Shown: positions 25,474-34,214, counted from the stretch's first letter. The stretch is 46,673 nt of DNA from Bacilli bacterium (GCA_028705995.1 JAQWCH010000008.1:1-46673), one strand, 5' to 3'. Notes: generated from the sequence alone by a model not told the origin. Translations and numbers: made by a program.

Positions 25474-26118
25474 ATGAGAATAGCAAAAACCGGCTTTTTA
25501 CTCTTAACAAGTCTTTTTTTATTCAGTGGTTGTAATGAAATGGATTCTGTCCCCGTCATTTCTGGTCGTTCGTATTTAACAACACCGATTGATGGTGTGC
25601 TTATTTACGATGTGGAAGAAAATGTCGTATATTTCATCGACAGTGTAAAAGTCCCCGAGTACATGGACGAAGAAGAACGTCTTAATGTCGCAAAAGAAGA
25701 AGGCGTGACAATGGATGAAGTTCACTTTGTCGTGACGGGTGATAAAATTGGGGGCGGAACTGTCCTTGGTTCAACAGAAAACTTTTTCTATTTGGAAATT
25801 GAAAGCAGTGATTCCGAAGTCACCGAACCCGAACACGTTTTAACTTACCGTTATTTAAATGACGAACATAACTGGGGTGATGCGGAAACACCAGATGTGC
25901 GACCAGCTTATGAATATTACGAAATTCGCTTAACAAGTGAAGCAGAACGGGTTGATGAAATTTACTACGATGATGTCTTAATCTCATCTGGAACATCAGA
26001 CTTTTATGACCCCTATCACAAAACATATATTCAAGAAGGGCAATATGTTAACGTTAATGTTTCTTTAAATCCTAATCGCTTAGCTGCGCTCCTCATTGAA
26101 GAAGTACCGGATGCTTAA
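25474..26118 (+). CDS. Lipoprotein of unknown function
   Basis: The 214-residue product has a lipoprotein signal, LLLTSLFLFSGC, and a mature acidic beta-rich part (VYFIDSVKVPEYMDEEERLN and a later EYYEIRLTSEAERVDEIYYD). No family is recognised. AGGAG at 25459-25463 favours ATG 25474 (10 nt) or ATG 25468 (4 nt). It lies between the RDD gene and a terminator, in the same direction. Confidence 0.7.
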   Translation: MRIAKTGFLLLTSLFLFSGCNEMDSVPVISGRSYLTTPIDGVLIYDVEENVVYFIDSVKVPEYMDEEERLNVAKEEGVTMDEVHFVVTGDKIGGGTVLGSTENFFYLEIESSDSEVTEPEHVLTYRYLNDEHNWGDAETPDVRPAYEYYEIRLTSEAERVDEIYYDDVLISSGTSDFYDPYHKTYIQEGQYVNVNVSLNPNRLAALLIEEVPDA

Positions 26119-26141
26119 ATTTATTTTTTAAATTAAAAAGT

Positions 26142-26175
26142 GCTGTGGGGGGAGTAGTCCTTCCACCGCTTTTTA
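26142..26175 (+). terminator. Intrinsic terminator
   Basis: GTGGGGGG (26145-26152) pairs with CCTTCCAC (26159-26166), including two G-U pairs, loop AGTAGT, followed by CGCTTTTT. TATAAT at 26178-26183 could be the -10 for deoD, but no good -35 is seen. Confidence 0.75.
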
Positions 26176-26213
26176 TTTATAATGGTAATATATTAAAGAA
26201 AAGAGGAATATTT

Positions 26214-26927
26214 ATGCCAACTCCCCATATTAATGCAAAAAGTGATGCTTTTGCAAAAACTGTCTTAATGCCCGGTGATCCACTTCGCGCGAAATGGATT
26301 GCCGAAACTTTCCTACATGACGTTGAACAAGTGACTAATGTTCGTAATATTTTAGGTTACACCGGCTATACCAAAGAAAATAAGCGTGTATCAGTAATGG
26401 CCTCGGGAATGGGAATGCCATCAATTGGCATTTACGCACATGAACTATTTACTGAATATGGTGTGGAAAGTATTATTCGTGTAGGGACATGTGGTACTTA
26501 TCAAGAAGATATTCACTTACGTGATGTACTTGTTTGTTCTGGTTCCTGTACTGATAGTAATTGGAGTGCCCAATTCGATCTAAAAGGTGGCACATTCTCA
26601 GCGATTGCTGATTATGGTTTAGTGGAAAAAGCGATGCAAGAACTTCGCACGCGGAAATTGCCACTTCATGTGGGCAATATTTTAAGTGCCGATATTTTTT
26701 ATGATGTTGACCGTGACATGTGGAAACGTTGGGCCGCACTTGGTGTCATGGGTGTTGAAATGGAATCGTACGCCCTATATACAACGGCTTTACGCTTAAA
26801 GAAAAAAGCACTTTGCTTATTGACGGCGACTGATTCATTTGTTCATCATAACGAACGTCTCACAACCGAAGAACGGCAAGAAGGCTTATCAAAAATGATT
26901 GAAGTCGCGCTTGCAATTGCACAGTAA
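26214..26927 (+). CDS. deoD: Purine-nucleoside phosphorylase DeoD
   Basis: DeoD cleaves purine (deoxy)ribonucleosides with phosphate to free base and (deoxy)ribose-1-phosphate. The 237-residue protein has the family marks TPHINAK at the N-terminus, VLMPGDPLRAKWIAE (phosphate site), GMGMPSIGIYAHEL, IIRVGTCGTYQ, and MGVEMESYALY with the ribose-binding Met-Glu. The catalytic region reads TATDSFVHHNERLT, in which Asp occupies the expected position. The start at ATG 26214 follows AAGAGGAA; an earlier in-frame start at 26145 lies within the terminator and is rejected. Confidence 0.95.
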   Translation: MPTPHINAKSDAFAKTVLMPGDPLRAKWIAETFLHDVEQVTNVRNILGYTGYTKENKRVSVMASGMGMPSIGIYAHELFTEYGVESIIRVGTCGTYQEDIHLRDVLVCSGSCTDSNWSAQFDLKGGTFSAIADYGLVEKAMQELRTRKLPLHVGNILSADIFYDVDRDMWKRWAALGVMGVEMESYALYTTALRLKKKALCLLTATDSFVHHNERLTTEERQEGLSKMIEVALAIAQ

Positions 26928-26947
26928 AAGAAGGTAGTAATTCATTT

Positions 26948-27586
26948 ATGGAATTTTGGCAATGGTTAGTAATTGTTTTTGCCTCTATCACAACACTTGT
27001 GCTGATAGTATTTCTTTATGCTCCACTGCGGCGAATTTATTACGAAAAGAACCTTGTCAAAATCTATTATAAAAATGTTAAAAAAGTCGCATATTATAAA
27101 GATTTTTATTTAATCAACCAGTTAATTTTAAACGTTGATGACAATCAACAAATTCATATTGATCACTTACTATTTGCCGATAAGTATATTTATGTAATTC
27201 TCGATAAATTTTATCCAGGTAAACTAAGCGGTAAACCCGAAGATGAATCACTGCTTTTTGCCTTTGGTCATGGGCGTAAGCAACGTTTACCTGTTGTTGT
27301 CGATAACCCACTCAAGCAAAATCGCACGCGAATTGCAAAGTTATCGTTATTAACCGGTCTCGATCTTGATCTTTTTATATCAGTTGTACTTGTCAATGAT
27401 GATGGAGACTTTTTAGATATTCGCGATGATAAAAAAATGGATTATCTCGTCCAACGCAAGTATTTTTATAAATTAATTGATTACATTGAAAAGCGGCCAT
27501 TATCACCAATTAATCCACACCAACTGCAAGAAGCAGTGCAAAGTATTGCTCGCTTAAATCAACGCGATTTAGTGAAGAAAAAATGA
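26948..27586 (+). CDS. Membrane-anchored NERD-like protein
   Basis: One membrane helix (about residues 5-25) precedes a domain with QIHIDHLLFADKYIYVILDK and FYPGKLSG, which follows the NERD (nuclease-related) pattern IDHLxxxxxGIxVIExK...G. The IDH aspartate is present, but the catalytic Glu of the ExK motif is replaced (VILDK), so nuclease activity is doubtful. The product is 212 residues. It overlaps the next membrane protein gene (ATGA), and both probably form a unit with deoD. Confidence 0.5.
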   Translation: MEFWQWLVIVFASITTLVLIVFLYAPLRRIYYEKNLVKIYYKNVKKVAYYKDFYLINQLILNVDDNQQIHIDHLLFADKYIYVILDKFYPGKLSGKPEDESLLFAFGHGRKQRLPVVVDNPLKQNRTRIAKLSLLTGLDLDLFISVVLVNDDGDFLDIRDDKKMDYLVQRKYFYKLIDYIEKRPLSPINPHQLQEAVQSIARLNQRDLVKKK

Positions 27587-28653
27587 AAAATCGCGAATTT
27601 GTTCGAAAATTTAAAAAATTTCGTGGACCGCTTAACAGCTTGGATTTTATTCTAAGTTTTGCTTTTTTAGTTGTTTTATTGGTTTTTCCTCTTCTTTATT
27701 ATCTTGTTGATATTTTTGCCTTGTTTTATATACCTTTATTTATTCTTCCAATGTTTTATGCTGTTCAACATATGTTGATGTTAACCCGCATTAATAAAGA
27801 TGTAGCACCTAAACAGTTCCGCGCGTTTTTCTTGCAGGGACTCGATGCGAAAGTGCGGAAAACATTTCAAAGTGGTAAAACGTTTTTATGGAGTGTGCTT
27901 GTTTTTATTGTTGCCGAAATTTTTGCGAGCATTATCATTTATTCCATCATGGAGCGGATCGATCCATCGACATTATCAGTGCTTGATGAAGCTTATAATT
28001 TACTACTAGCTGCTAGTCAAAATAATGGCGATCTGACAGCATTTACTGAATACATTCTCGCAAATGAAATGGTGCTTTTCCCCTATTTATTAGTGAGCAC
28101 AACACTGCCCACAATAATCGCCGGAATATTTGCGACATTAAGATTATATCGTCAAGCTTTCTTTTGTTTTTACGCAGCGCATATGACTGTGATTGATGCT
28201 AAACAAGTTGAACCATCCTTGCGCACACCATATGCATCTTTTCGGCGTGAACACTATCGCTACATCTTTATGATGTTAATTATTCCACTGATGTTATTTA
28301 TATTGGCTTTTAGTGGGACTAGTTACTTGCTAGCAACTTTTGTCGCTCAAGATATTCGTCTCATCTTGACACTTAGCTCAATGGCGGGCTTTATTGTAGT
28401 TATGCCTTTTTTCCCGCAGTTGCTGCTTAGTAATGCCTTTATGTATGAAATATTCTCGCAGCGTTACCTTGTCGTCATTGCCCGCTCTTTACATGCTAAC
28501 GCACAGCTAATGCTCACACTTCCCGGCCTTGATAATAATAAGAAAAACAAAATTGAACGTTATATTGTTGATCTTGAGCATCTAATTGAAATTAATGCAA
28601 AAAAGCCTAGTGAATCATCAGCGAGTGAGAATATCGATGAACCTGAAAAATAA
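27583..28653 (+). CDS. Polytopic membrane protein, unknown function
   Basis: This 356-residue protein has about six hydrophobic helices in three pairs: 23-45 and 47-68, 102-122 and 160-182, 225-250 and 262-285. The cytoplasmic tail is hydrophilic and ends in a Ser/Glu-rich stretch. No signature motif is recognised. The start overlaps the stop of the NERD-like gene, which implies a paired role at the membrane. It ends directly in a terminator hairpin. Confidence 0.7.
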   Translation: MKNREFVRKFKKFRGPLNSLDFILSFAFLVVLLVFPLLYYLVDIFALFYIPLFILPMFYAVQHMLMLTRINKDVAPKQFRAFFLQGLDAKVRKTFQSGKTFLWSVLVFIVAEIFASIIIYSIMERIDPSTLSVLDEAYNLLLAASQNNGDLTAFTEYILANEMVLFPYLLVSTTLPTIIAGIFATLRLYRQAFFCFYAAHMTVIDAKQVEPSLRTPYASFRREHYRYIFMMLIIPLMLFILAFSGTSYLLATFVAQDIRLILTLSSMAGFIVVMPFFPQLLLSNAFMYEIFSQRYLVVIARSLHANAQLMLTLPGLDNNKKNKIERYIVDLEHLIEINAKKPSESSASENIDEPEK

Positions 28654-28689
28654 AAATGGTTTCTCAGCGTAAGCGAAGAAACCATTTTT
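28652..28689. terminator. Bidirectional terminator
   Basis: A 13-bp perfect stem, AAAAATGGTTTCT with AGAAACCATTTTT, encloses a 12-nt loop. A and T runs on both sides let it serve both converging genes. Confidence 0.9.
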
Positions 28690-28699
28690 ACTTAATTAT

Positions 28700-30004
28700 T
28701 TAGGCAATGAAACTATAGAAGTAATATTCACTGAGGCCATTTGCCGTATCAGCTAAGACAATGCGAATTGTATAACGAATTGCAACGGTTGGCAGTTTAT
28801 TTAGACGAAAATATCGTTGGCTGAGGTCTTCATTACTTAACAAGGGTGTTTGGCTATCAAAGTCGGTAAATCTTCCCTCATAAATACTCACTTCGTTCAA
28901 CGAATATGCTGGCCGTGTTCCAAGAAAACGCTCGCTATCTTTTAATAATAAGAAACTTAAACGATAATAATCTAAAACTTGTAACGGTTCGCTTGAAGAA
29001 TCATCACTAGAAGAAGTTTCCTCACTCGATATTTCCTCACTTGATGTCTCAACACTAATTTCTTCGGAAATGGTAGTTTCCTCACTTGATGTCTCAACAC
29101 TAGTTTCTTCAGAAAGGGAAGTTTCTTCACTCACTGGCGGTGATATTTCTTCGCTTGTAATTGAATCAGTTGATGAGGTACTCTCCGTCGAGCTTGATGT
29201 ATCTGGTTCAACTGGATCAACTGTTTCATCGACCCAGATTGGTTCTACTTGAATATTATTAACAAAAGGCGCGCTTGGTGGTTCAAGCGGTAAATTGTCA
29301 TATATAAAATCAACGCGATTACTATAGCTGATTTGCCCACTTGTCGTATTCGCTAAATCGATTAAATCCACTTGGTATTCGAATGTATAAATCCGCTTAT
29401 TGCGAATCAGCAAAGAAAATTTAACTAACTGATAATCATTACTATCTAAATCAAAGAAGTCATGAAGAATCAGTGCTTTGTTTTCTTCGTTTAAATCGTA
29501 ATAGCCAAATTCTGCTTTCGAATCGCGATATGTAAACATGTCCGCTGATAAAATGGAGTAAGGAAATACACCAAAGTAATGGGTAATCTCTTCACTTGGT
29601 AATACAAGCGGATTTGGATTTGATGGGCGGAAAGACTGAAAGTAGTTATAGCCTAAATTACTTGGATTATTACCTTCTTTATCGTAAAAGTAAACATCAT
29701 ATTGATCATTACCCATTTTGTCAAAGTAATAGCGGGCATATTCGTTTAGGATGAATTCATCTTGATAAACAACAAAAAGCAAATCATCGGGTGTAATCGA
29801 AGCGGATGAAACCCGTGCTGAATTTGACCCAGAGGCCGCGTGATTAATTTTTAATCGGTAATTTAAAAAATTGTTGCTATTTAAAGCATCACTAATTTGC
29901 ATATCAGATGTTGGTCCCACGGAAATTGTCGGTATTTCTGTACAAGCAGAAATCATGATAATACAGGCAAATAAAACCAAACTTTTTTTCAATTTACTCT
30001 TCAT
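28700..30004 (-). CDS. Lipoprotein with Ser/Glu/Thr repeat insert
   Basis: The signal ACIIMISAC lipidates a Cys near residue 21. The 434-residue product has a beta-rich first part (about 45-260), then roughly 80 residues made mostly of Ser, Glu and Thr (for example SEETSVETSSEETTISEE), and a final beta-rich part (about 340-434). The repeat sits in the middle instead of next to the lipid anchor, so it separates two folded domains instead of serving as a simple stalk. No family is recognised. It lies downstream of the tRNA-Gly gene on the same strand but beyond that gene's terminator. Confidence 0.75.
   Translation of the reverse strand: MKSKLKKSLVLFACIIMISACTEIPTISVGPTSDMQISDALNSNNFLNYRLKINHAASGSNSARVSSASITPDDLLFVVYQDEFILNEYARYYFDKMGNDQYDVYFYDKEGNNPSNLGYNYFQSFRPSNPNPLVLPSEEITHYFGVFPYSILSADMFTYRDSKAEFGYYDLNEENKALILHDFFDLDSNDYQLVKFSLLIRNKRIYTFEYQVDLIDLANTTSGQISYSNRVDFIYDNLPLEPPSAPFVNNIQVEPIWVDETVDPVEPDTSSSTESTSSTDSITSEEISPPVSEETSLSEETSVETSSEETTISEEISVETSSEEISSEETSSSDDSSSEPLQVLDYYRLSFLLLKDSERFLGTRPAYSLNEVSIYEGRFTDFDSQTPLLSNEDLSQRYFRLNKLPTVAIRYTIRIVLADTANGLSEYYFYSFIA
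29032..29166. repeat. 45-bp tandem repeat within the lipoprotein gene
   Basis: Copies begin at 29032, 29077 and 29122 with TTTCCTCAC or TTTCTTCAC. The first two are nearly identical over 45 bp; the third diverges. Fifteen codons per unit preserve the frame, so copy number can vary without breaking the protein. Confidence 0.8.
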
Positions 30005-30100
30005 AAGCTATTCCATAGTTATTTTATCATAAACTATCAAGGTTTTCTTAAGTAAATAAACAATAAAAATTAAGATTCTTCGTGGTGAATAATGTCGTTA

Positions 30101-30140
30101 AATAAAAGCTCTCTTCGATGCACTAGACATCTTAGAGAGC
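30101..30140 (-). terminator. Terminator of tRNA-Gly
   Basis: Read on the minus strand, GCTCTCT and AGAGAGC (30134-30140 and 30108-30114) form the stem, with an inner GATG/CATC helix, followed by TTTTATT. Confidence 0.75.
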
Positions 30141-30153
30141 ATTTTTCGCGAAA

Positions 30154-30227
30154 TGGAGCAGGTGACGGGAATCGAACCCGCATAACTACCTTGGCAAGGT
30201 AGTGTTCTACCACTGAACTACACCTGC
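30154..30227 (-). tRNA. tRNA-Gly (anticodon GCC)
   Basis: On the minus strand a 7-bp acceptor (GCAGGTG/CACCTGC) closes a full cloverleaf with anticodon loop TTGCCAA in stem CTACC/GGTAG and the T-loop GGTTCGATTCC. CCA is encoded in the DNA. The length is 74 nt. Confidence 0.97.
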
Positions 30228-30247
30228 AGATGCGTTTAGCGAGTATT

Positions 30248-30276
30248 ATTATAATCAGTCGTAGAGAAGTTTGCAA
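30248..30276 (-). promoter_or_regulatory. tRNA-Gly promoter
   Basis: On the minus strand TTGCAA (30276-30271) and TATAAT (30253-30248) are 17 bp apart, about 20 bp before the tRNA. Confidence 0.8.
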
Positions 30277-30355
30277 CCAAATTGATGAATAAATCGAATG
30301 GCAAATTAAAATTATGCTAATATGATTACGAATTAAATAAGATTGAGGTCAATTT

Positions 30356-32023
30356 ATGAGTAATATCGATGATTTAATTGGAAAAATATTCCCACAAAAA
30401 CTTCCGACCATTGCCGAACTCGAAGCAAGATTTCCTGCGCGAGATTTACCCAATGGAGCTTTAGTGACGCGGTTTGCCCCATCACCGACGGGATTTCTTC
30501 ATACGGGATCGCTGTTCACGGCTTTAATTGCCCAAAAAGTGGCCAAACAAACTGGTGGTATTTTTATGTTACGACTCGAAGATACTGATACCAAACGCGA
30601 AATTTCTGGTGCTGGTGAAAAGTTATTGGGTGAAATGGCAGAATTCAGTGTCATTCCTGATGAAGGCTTTCTTGGTCAGGCAGAAAAAGGTCATTATGGA
30701 CCGTATCTTCAAAGTCAACGTGCTGATATCTATTGTGCGGTGATTAAATATTTATTGAAAATCGGTCGCGCATATCCGTGTTTTGCGACAACAGAAGAAC
30801 TCGAAATGATGCGCTCTGAGCAAGAAGCTGAACATCTAATTCCGGGCTACTATGGCCGTTTTGCTAAATATCGCGATTATCCAGTTGAAGAAGCACTTAA
30901 ATTGATTAAGCAAGGAGTGCCCTATGTTATTCGCTTTAAGAGCTATGGCAATCATGAAAATAAAATTCCGGCTTATGATCTAATTCGCGGTGATTTAATG
31001 CTGACAGAAAATGATCAAGATGTTGTTATATTAAAAGGCGATGGACTTCCAACCTATCATTTTGCTCATGTAGTTGATGATCATTTTATGCGCACAACAA
31101 CAGTGACGCGTGGTGAAGAATGGCTTTCGAGTTTGCCCCTCCATCTTGATTTATTTGCGGCTTTAAAGTGGAAACATCCCGATTATGCCCATCTTCCGGT
31201 AATTAACAAACTTGATAATGGTAATAAACGCAAATTATCAAAACGTAAAGATCCAGAAGCTGCTGTTAGTTTTTTCCTCGAAGATGGTTATCCACCGATT
31301 GCTTTATTAACCTATTTAATGAGCATAGCCAACTCGAATTTTGAAGAGTGGTGGGCACTGCAACCACTTGCCCCTCTCAATGATTTTGAATTTACATTTA
31401 CAAAGATGTCGCTAGAAGGAGCGTTATTTGATATTGATAAAGTTCGTTTTTTTGCAAAAGAAATAATTGCCCAACAAAAAGCGCAACAAGTGGCGCGTGA
31501 CGCCAATGAATTTGCTAAACGCTATTTACCAGCTTATGCAAAATTAATTGAAAAAGATTTTGACTACTTCGTGAAAATTATCAATATCGAACGTGATAAG
31601 CCTAATCCACGTAAAGATTACACAACTTATCGCGATATCTACCAGGCCATGCAATTTTTTTATGATGAATGCTACTACAAAATGCTCGCAGACAATCCGT
31701 TACCATTCAATCCGCAATATGATCCAACTACAATAAAAACTATACTACTTGATATCAGTGAAAATTTAGATTTTTCCTTACCAGAAGAATCGTGGTTTTC
31801 ATCATTAAAAGAAATTGCCTTTCGTCATAAATTTGCGGCTAATTTAAAGACGTACAAAAAAGAACCAGATATATATATTGGTCACACTGGTGATGTTGCA
31901 GAAATGCTTAGAATTACATTAACAACAAGTAAAAATTCGCCAAACTTATTTTATGTTTTACAAATTATCGGACGCAAACGCGTGCAAGAACGGATTGCTT
32001 TGGTAGTTGAAAAATATCTTTGA
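30356..32023 (+). CDS. gltX: Glutamyl-tRNA synthetase (long form)
   Basis: GltX charges tRNA-Glu with glutamate. Its class I signatures are RFAPSPTGFLHTGS (HIGH-type, about residues 39-52), LRLEDTDTKRE and KLSKRKDPEAA (KMSKS-type, near 293). At 555 residues it is longer than the usual 480-490-residue enzyme. The extra N-terminal 30 residues before the HIGH region and the C-terminal half resemble the longer GluRS subtype found in some clostridia and Bacteroidetes. The ribosome site TTGAGGT precedes the start. A tRNA-Glu gene lies 23 bp downstream and is probably read through from the same transcript. Confidence 0.93.
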   Translation: MSNIDDLIGKIFPQKLPTIAELEARFPARDLPNGALVTRFAPSPTGFLHTGSLFTALIAQKVAKQTGGIFMLRLEDTDTKREISGAGEKLLGEMAEFSVIPDEGFLGQAEKGHYGPYLQSQRADIYCAVIKYLLKIGRAYPCFATTEELEMMRSEQEAEHLIPGYYGRFAKYRDYPVEEALKLIKQGVPYVIRFKSYGNHENKIPAYDLIRGDLMLTENDQDVVILKGDGLPTYHFAHVVDDHFMRTTTVTRGEEWLSSLPLHLDLFAALKWKHPDYAHLPVINKLDNGNKRKLSKRKDPEAAVSFFLEDGYPPIALLTYLMSIANSNFEEWWALQPLAPLNDFEFTFTKMSLEGALFDIDKVRFFAKEIIAQQKAQQVARDANEFAKRYLPAYAKLIEKDFDYFVKIINIERDKPNPRKDYTTYRDIYQAMQFFYDECYYKMLADNPLPFNPQYDPTTIKTILLDISENLDFSLPEESWFSSLKEIAFRHKFAANLKTYKKEPDIYIGHTGDVAEMLRITLTTSKNSPNLFYVLQIIGRKRVQERIALVVEKYL

Positions 32024-32046
32024 TTGTGGTTTAATTTAGCGGAAAT

Positions 32047-32122
32047 GGTCCGTTGGAGAAGCGGTTAACTCATATCCCTCTCAAGGATACATTCATGGGT
32101 TCGAACCCCATACGGATCACCA
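32047..32122 (+). tRNA. tRNA-Glu (anticodon CTC)
   Basis: A cloverleaf of 76 nt with encoded CCA has acceptor GGTCCGT/ACGGATC (one G-T pair) and anticodon stem TATCC/GGATA with loop CTCTCAA, so the anticodon is CUC, reading GAG. It closely resembles the tRNA-Glu(UUC) at 43538. No promoter is seen between it and gltX. Confidence 0.92.
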
Positions 32123-32132
32123 TTGATAAAGT

Positions 32133-32163
32133 ACTATGCTCCTAACGCGAGCATAGTTTTTTA
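32133..32163 (+). terminator. Terminator of gltX/tRNA-Glu
   Basis: ACTATGCTC (32133-32141) and GAGCATAGT (32149-32157) form a perfect 9-bp stem with a 7-nt loop, followed by TTTTTT. Confidence 0.92.
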
Positions 32164-32373
32164 TTAATTTATAGCGGTTTTGCAAAGTTTTTAGTAATGA
32201 ATATAGCGCTCTTCTTTTGTTATTTTTTTGAAAAAACAACTTAAAATAGAAATTATGACTTTTATAAGGTTAATATTACGTTTTTAATACACTGAATAAC
32301 GAACGATTATTATCCTTGTCTAATAGATTAGTAACTAGAATTTTATAATTATTTTAAAAAATCGTATTTTTCA

Positions 32374-32403
32374 TTGAAAATCAATGCATAACCCACTTAT
32401 AAT
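32374..32403 (+). promoter_or_regulatory. Promoter of the 32427 gene
   Basis: TTGAAA (32374-32379) and TATAAT (32398-32403) have an 18-bp spacer. The leader is short and ends with the ribosome site GTGAGGTAG. Confidence 0.75.
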
Positions 32404-32426
32404 AAAGTTATAGTGAGGTAGAAAAT

Positions 32427-34067
32427 ATGAAAAAACCACTGAGAAAGGTTATTCGCAAATTTTTGTTTTTGTTTTTGCTATCTTTTGTAATTTTATTCTC
32501 TTTTGCGGTGGCGTTAACAGCTTATCGTGGCGCTGATCCATCAATTACGAGTCCAAATTTCTTTTCTGGTTTTATTGATACGATAGTTAATCAAATCTGG
32601 CCAGATATTTATGCCAATTTAATTAACTTTTTGACCAATCCGCTTGTGTTAATTGTCCTAATTGCCTTACTTATTTGGACAATTGTTTGGTACGCGGTTA
32701 ATATCGGAAAGAACGCTAAATTCATTTCTTATATTCTCCCACTCCCATTTGCGCTTGTTGTTGTTATGGGTTTATTAACATTCATGTATAAAGATCCACT
32801 TATTGCCCGTGTTCTCGGCAATTGGCCCGATCCGTTAAGTAGTGCGGCTGATCCCGCAACAAACCTAACTGCTCAAGCAATTACAATCTTTACACTTGTG
32901 TTTTTAGCTTTAACAATTATCTTTGGATTAACGGCCGGACTCGTTGGATTTATTGGCACGGTCGCCGCACCAAGTAAGATTAAACAACGTGAGCAAGAGC
33001 TTTTAAAGAAAGAAAAAGAAGCCGAAGCCGCGCGTTTAGCTGCTGCTGAAGAAGCTAACCAAGTTCAATCCGAAGAAGAGGCGGAAGCCGAAAAAGAAGC
33101 GAAAGCTAATATCTATAAAGATGAAAAGTCAACAACTAATACAAATTCGATGGGCACCCAGAATATTTCTGGATCACCAATTACGATTAACATTAACAAT
33201 AACTTCCCACCACTTGCCGGCGCTTACGCAACACCGGTAACAACTATCGAAGAGAAAAAAGAAGAACCAATTAAAGATGAAGTTGTCGAACCAATCGTCG
33301 AACAAGTTGAAGAAGAACAACCAGTGGAAGTTATCGAAGAAGAAAAGCCGGTGGAAGTAGTTGAAGAACAAAAACCAGCCGAAGTAGTTGAAGAAGAAAA
33401 ACCGGTGCAAGCAGTTGTTGAGGAAAAGCCAGTTGAAGAAGTTCCAGCACCGAAACCAATTGTTGAGTCCGCTGAAAAAGTTCAACCAATTGTTGAAGAA
33501 GTTAAACCCGTTGTAGTTGTCGAAGAGAAAAAGCCGGTGGAAGTTGTTCAAGAAGAAAAACCAATCGAACCAGTTATTGTTCCTGTGAGTGAAGTTGCTG
33601 TAGACGAAGAAGATGAAAAAGATGGTGAAGTAAAGCCAGTCATTCGCCGCATTCCATTCGCAGAAAGAATCCCAGAACTCGAAGATGATGTTAAAGCAAA
33701 GTATTCAGAACTAAAAAATTACTGTTTAGCTTATGGCATTAAATCACGCATTTCCAATTCGGGTGATACATTCCGGTTGCACCGCAAAACCTATGTAAAA
33801 ATTACGGTTGCCGGTAAAGGATTAAAACTCTACTTCGCTTTGAATCCAAAAGATTATGAAGATTCAACAATTCCAGTCAAGGATGTCAGCAATAAAAACA
33901 TCTATGCGGAAATCCCGGCGATGTTCAAAGTTAAATCCGTTTTATCGTTCAAACGGGCCAAACAATTAATTGATGATGTTTGCCAAGCTGATGGCTTAGT
34001 GCAAGGCGATATCGATGATTATGATTGGTCACAAGACTTCGCACAATCAAGTGAAGACGACGATTAA
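32427..34067 (+). CDS. Membrane protein with EEKPVEVV repeats and conserved C-terminal domain
   Basis: The 546-residue protein has four hydrophobic helices (about 12-32, 70-90, 100-120 and 150-178), then a charged coiled-coil helix (about 185-235). An Asn/Thr segment follows, then a long Glu/Lys/Pro/Val region (about 275-400) built of variants of EEKPVEVVEE. The last 120 residues form a compact domain starting RIPFAERIPELEDDVKAKY with YGIKSRIS and LKLYFALNPKDYE. I recognise this last domain as one seen in uncharacterised coiled-coil proteins of Firmicutes, without known function. The Pro/Glu repeat would act as an extended cytoplasmic spacer. It stands alone between its own promoter and terminator. 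Confidence 0.75.
   Translation: MKKPLRKVIRKFLFLFLLSFVILFSFAVALTAYRGADPSITSPNFFSGFIDTIVNQIWPDIYANLINFLTNPLVLIVLIALLIWTIVWYAVNIGKNAKFISYILPLPFALVVVMGLLTFMYKDPLIARVLGNWPDPLSSAADPATNLTAQAITIFTLVFLALTIIFGLTAGLVGFIGTVAAPSKIKQREQELLKKEKEAEAARLAAAEEANQVQSEEEAEAEKEAKANIYKDEKSTTNTNSMGTQNISGSPITININNNFPPLAGAYATPVTTIEEKKEEPIKDEVVEPIVEQVEEEQPVEVIEEEKPVEVVEEQKPAEVVEEEKPVQAVVEEKPVEEVPAPKPIVESAEKVQPIVEEVKPVVVVEEKKPVEVVQEEKPIEPVIVPVSEVAVDEEDEKDGEVKPVIRRIPFAERIPELEDDVKAKYSELKNYCLAYGIKSRISNSGDTFRLHRKTYVKITVAGKGLKLYFALNPKDYEDSTIPVKDVSNKNIYAEIPAMFKVKSVLSFKRAKQLIDDVCQADGLVQGDIDDYDWSQDFAQSSEDDD
33240..33600. repeat. Degenerate Glu/Lys/Pro/Val-coding repeats
   Basis: About ten imperfect copies of a unit encoding EEKPVEVV occur back to back or with short gaps. 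The DNA copies have diverged at third positions, which suggests selection on the protein repeat instead of recent duplication. Confidence 0.7.
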
Positions 34068-34099
34068 TCTCTCATACAATTAAGAACTCATTTGATATG

Positions 34100-34142
34100 A
34101 GACCCAAATGTTAGACCAAACTAACAGGAGGGTCTTTTTTTA
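34100..34142 (+). terminator. Two-step hairpin terminator
   Basis: AGACCC (34100-34105) pairs with GGGTCT (34130-34135); GTTAG and CTAAC form a second helix inside. Seven or more T follow. Confidence 0.85.
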
Positions 34143-34184
34143 TGCTTCTCGACAATCAGTGTTGCTTGTTAACTACGTATTTAT

Positions 34185-34214
34185 TTGTAAATAAGTATTC
34201 TTTTTTGTTATAAT
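34185..34214 (+). promoter_or_regulatory. Promoter of the CNNM-like pair
   Basis: TTGTAA (34185-34190) and TATAAT (34209-34214) are 18 bp apart. A small hairpin, GAACC/GGTTC, lies in the leader. Confidence 0.7.

Noticed and set aside
26145-26213. Longer N-terminus for DeoD
   Set aside because: The extension lies inside the terminator hairpin and upstream of a good ribosome site; the family starts with TPHINAK after the Met.
33174-33551. Open reading frame on the minus strand rich in Phe and Asn
   Set aside because: It is the antisense shadow of the Glu/Lys/Pro/Val repeats, without a ribosome site.
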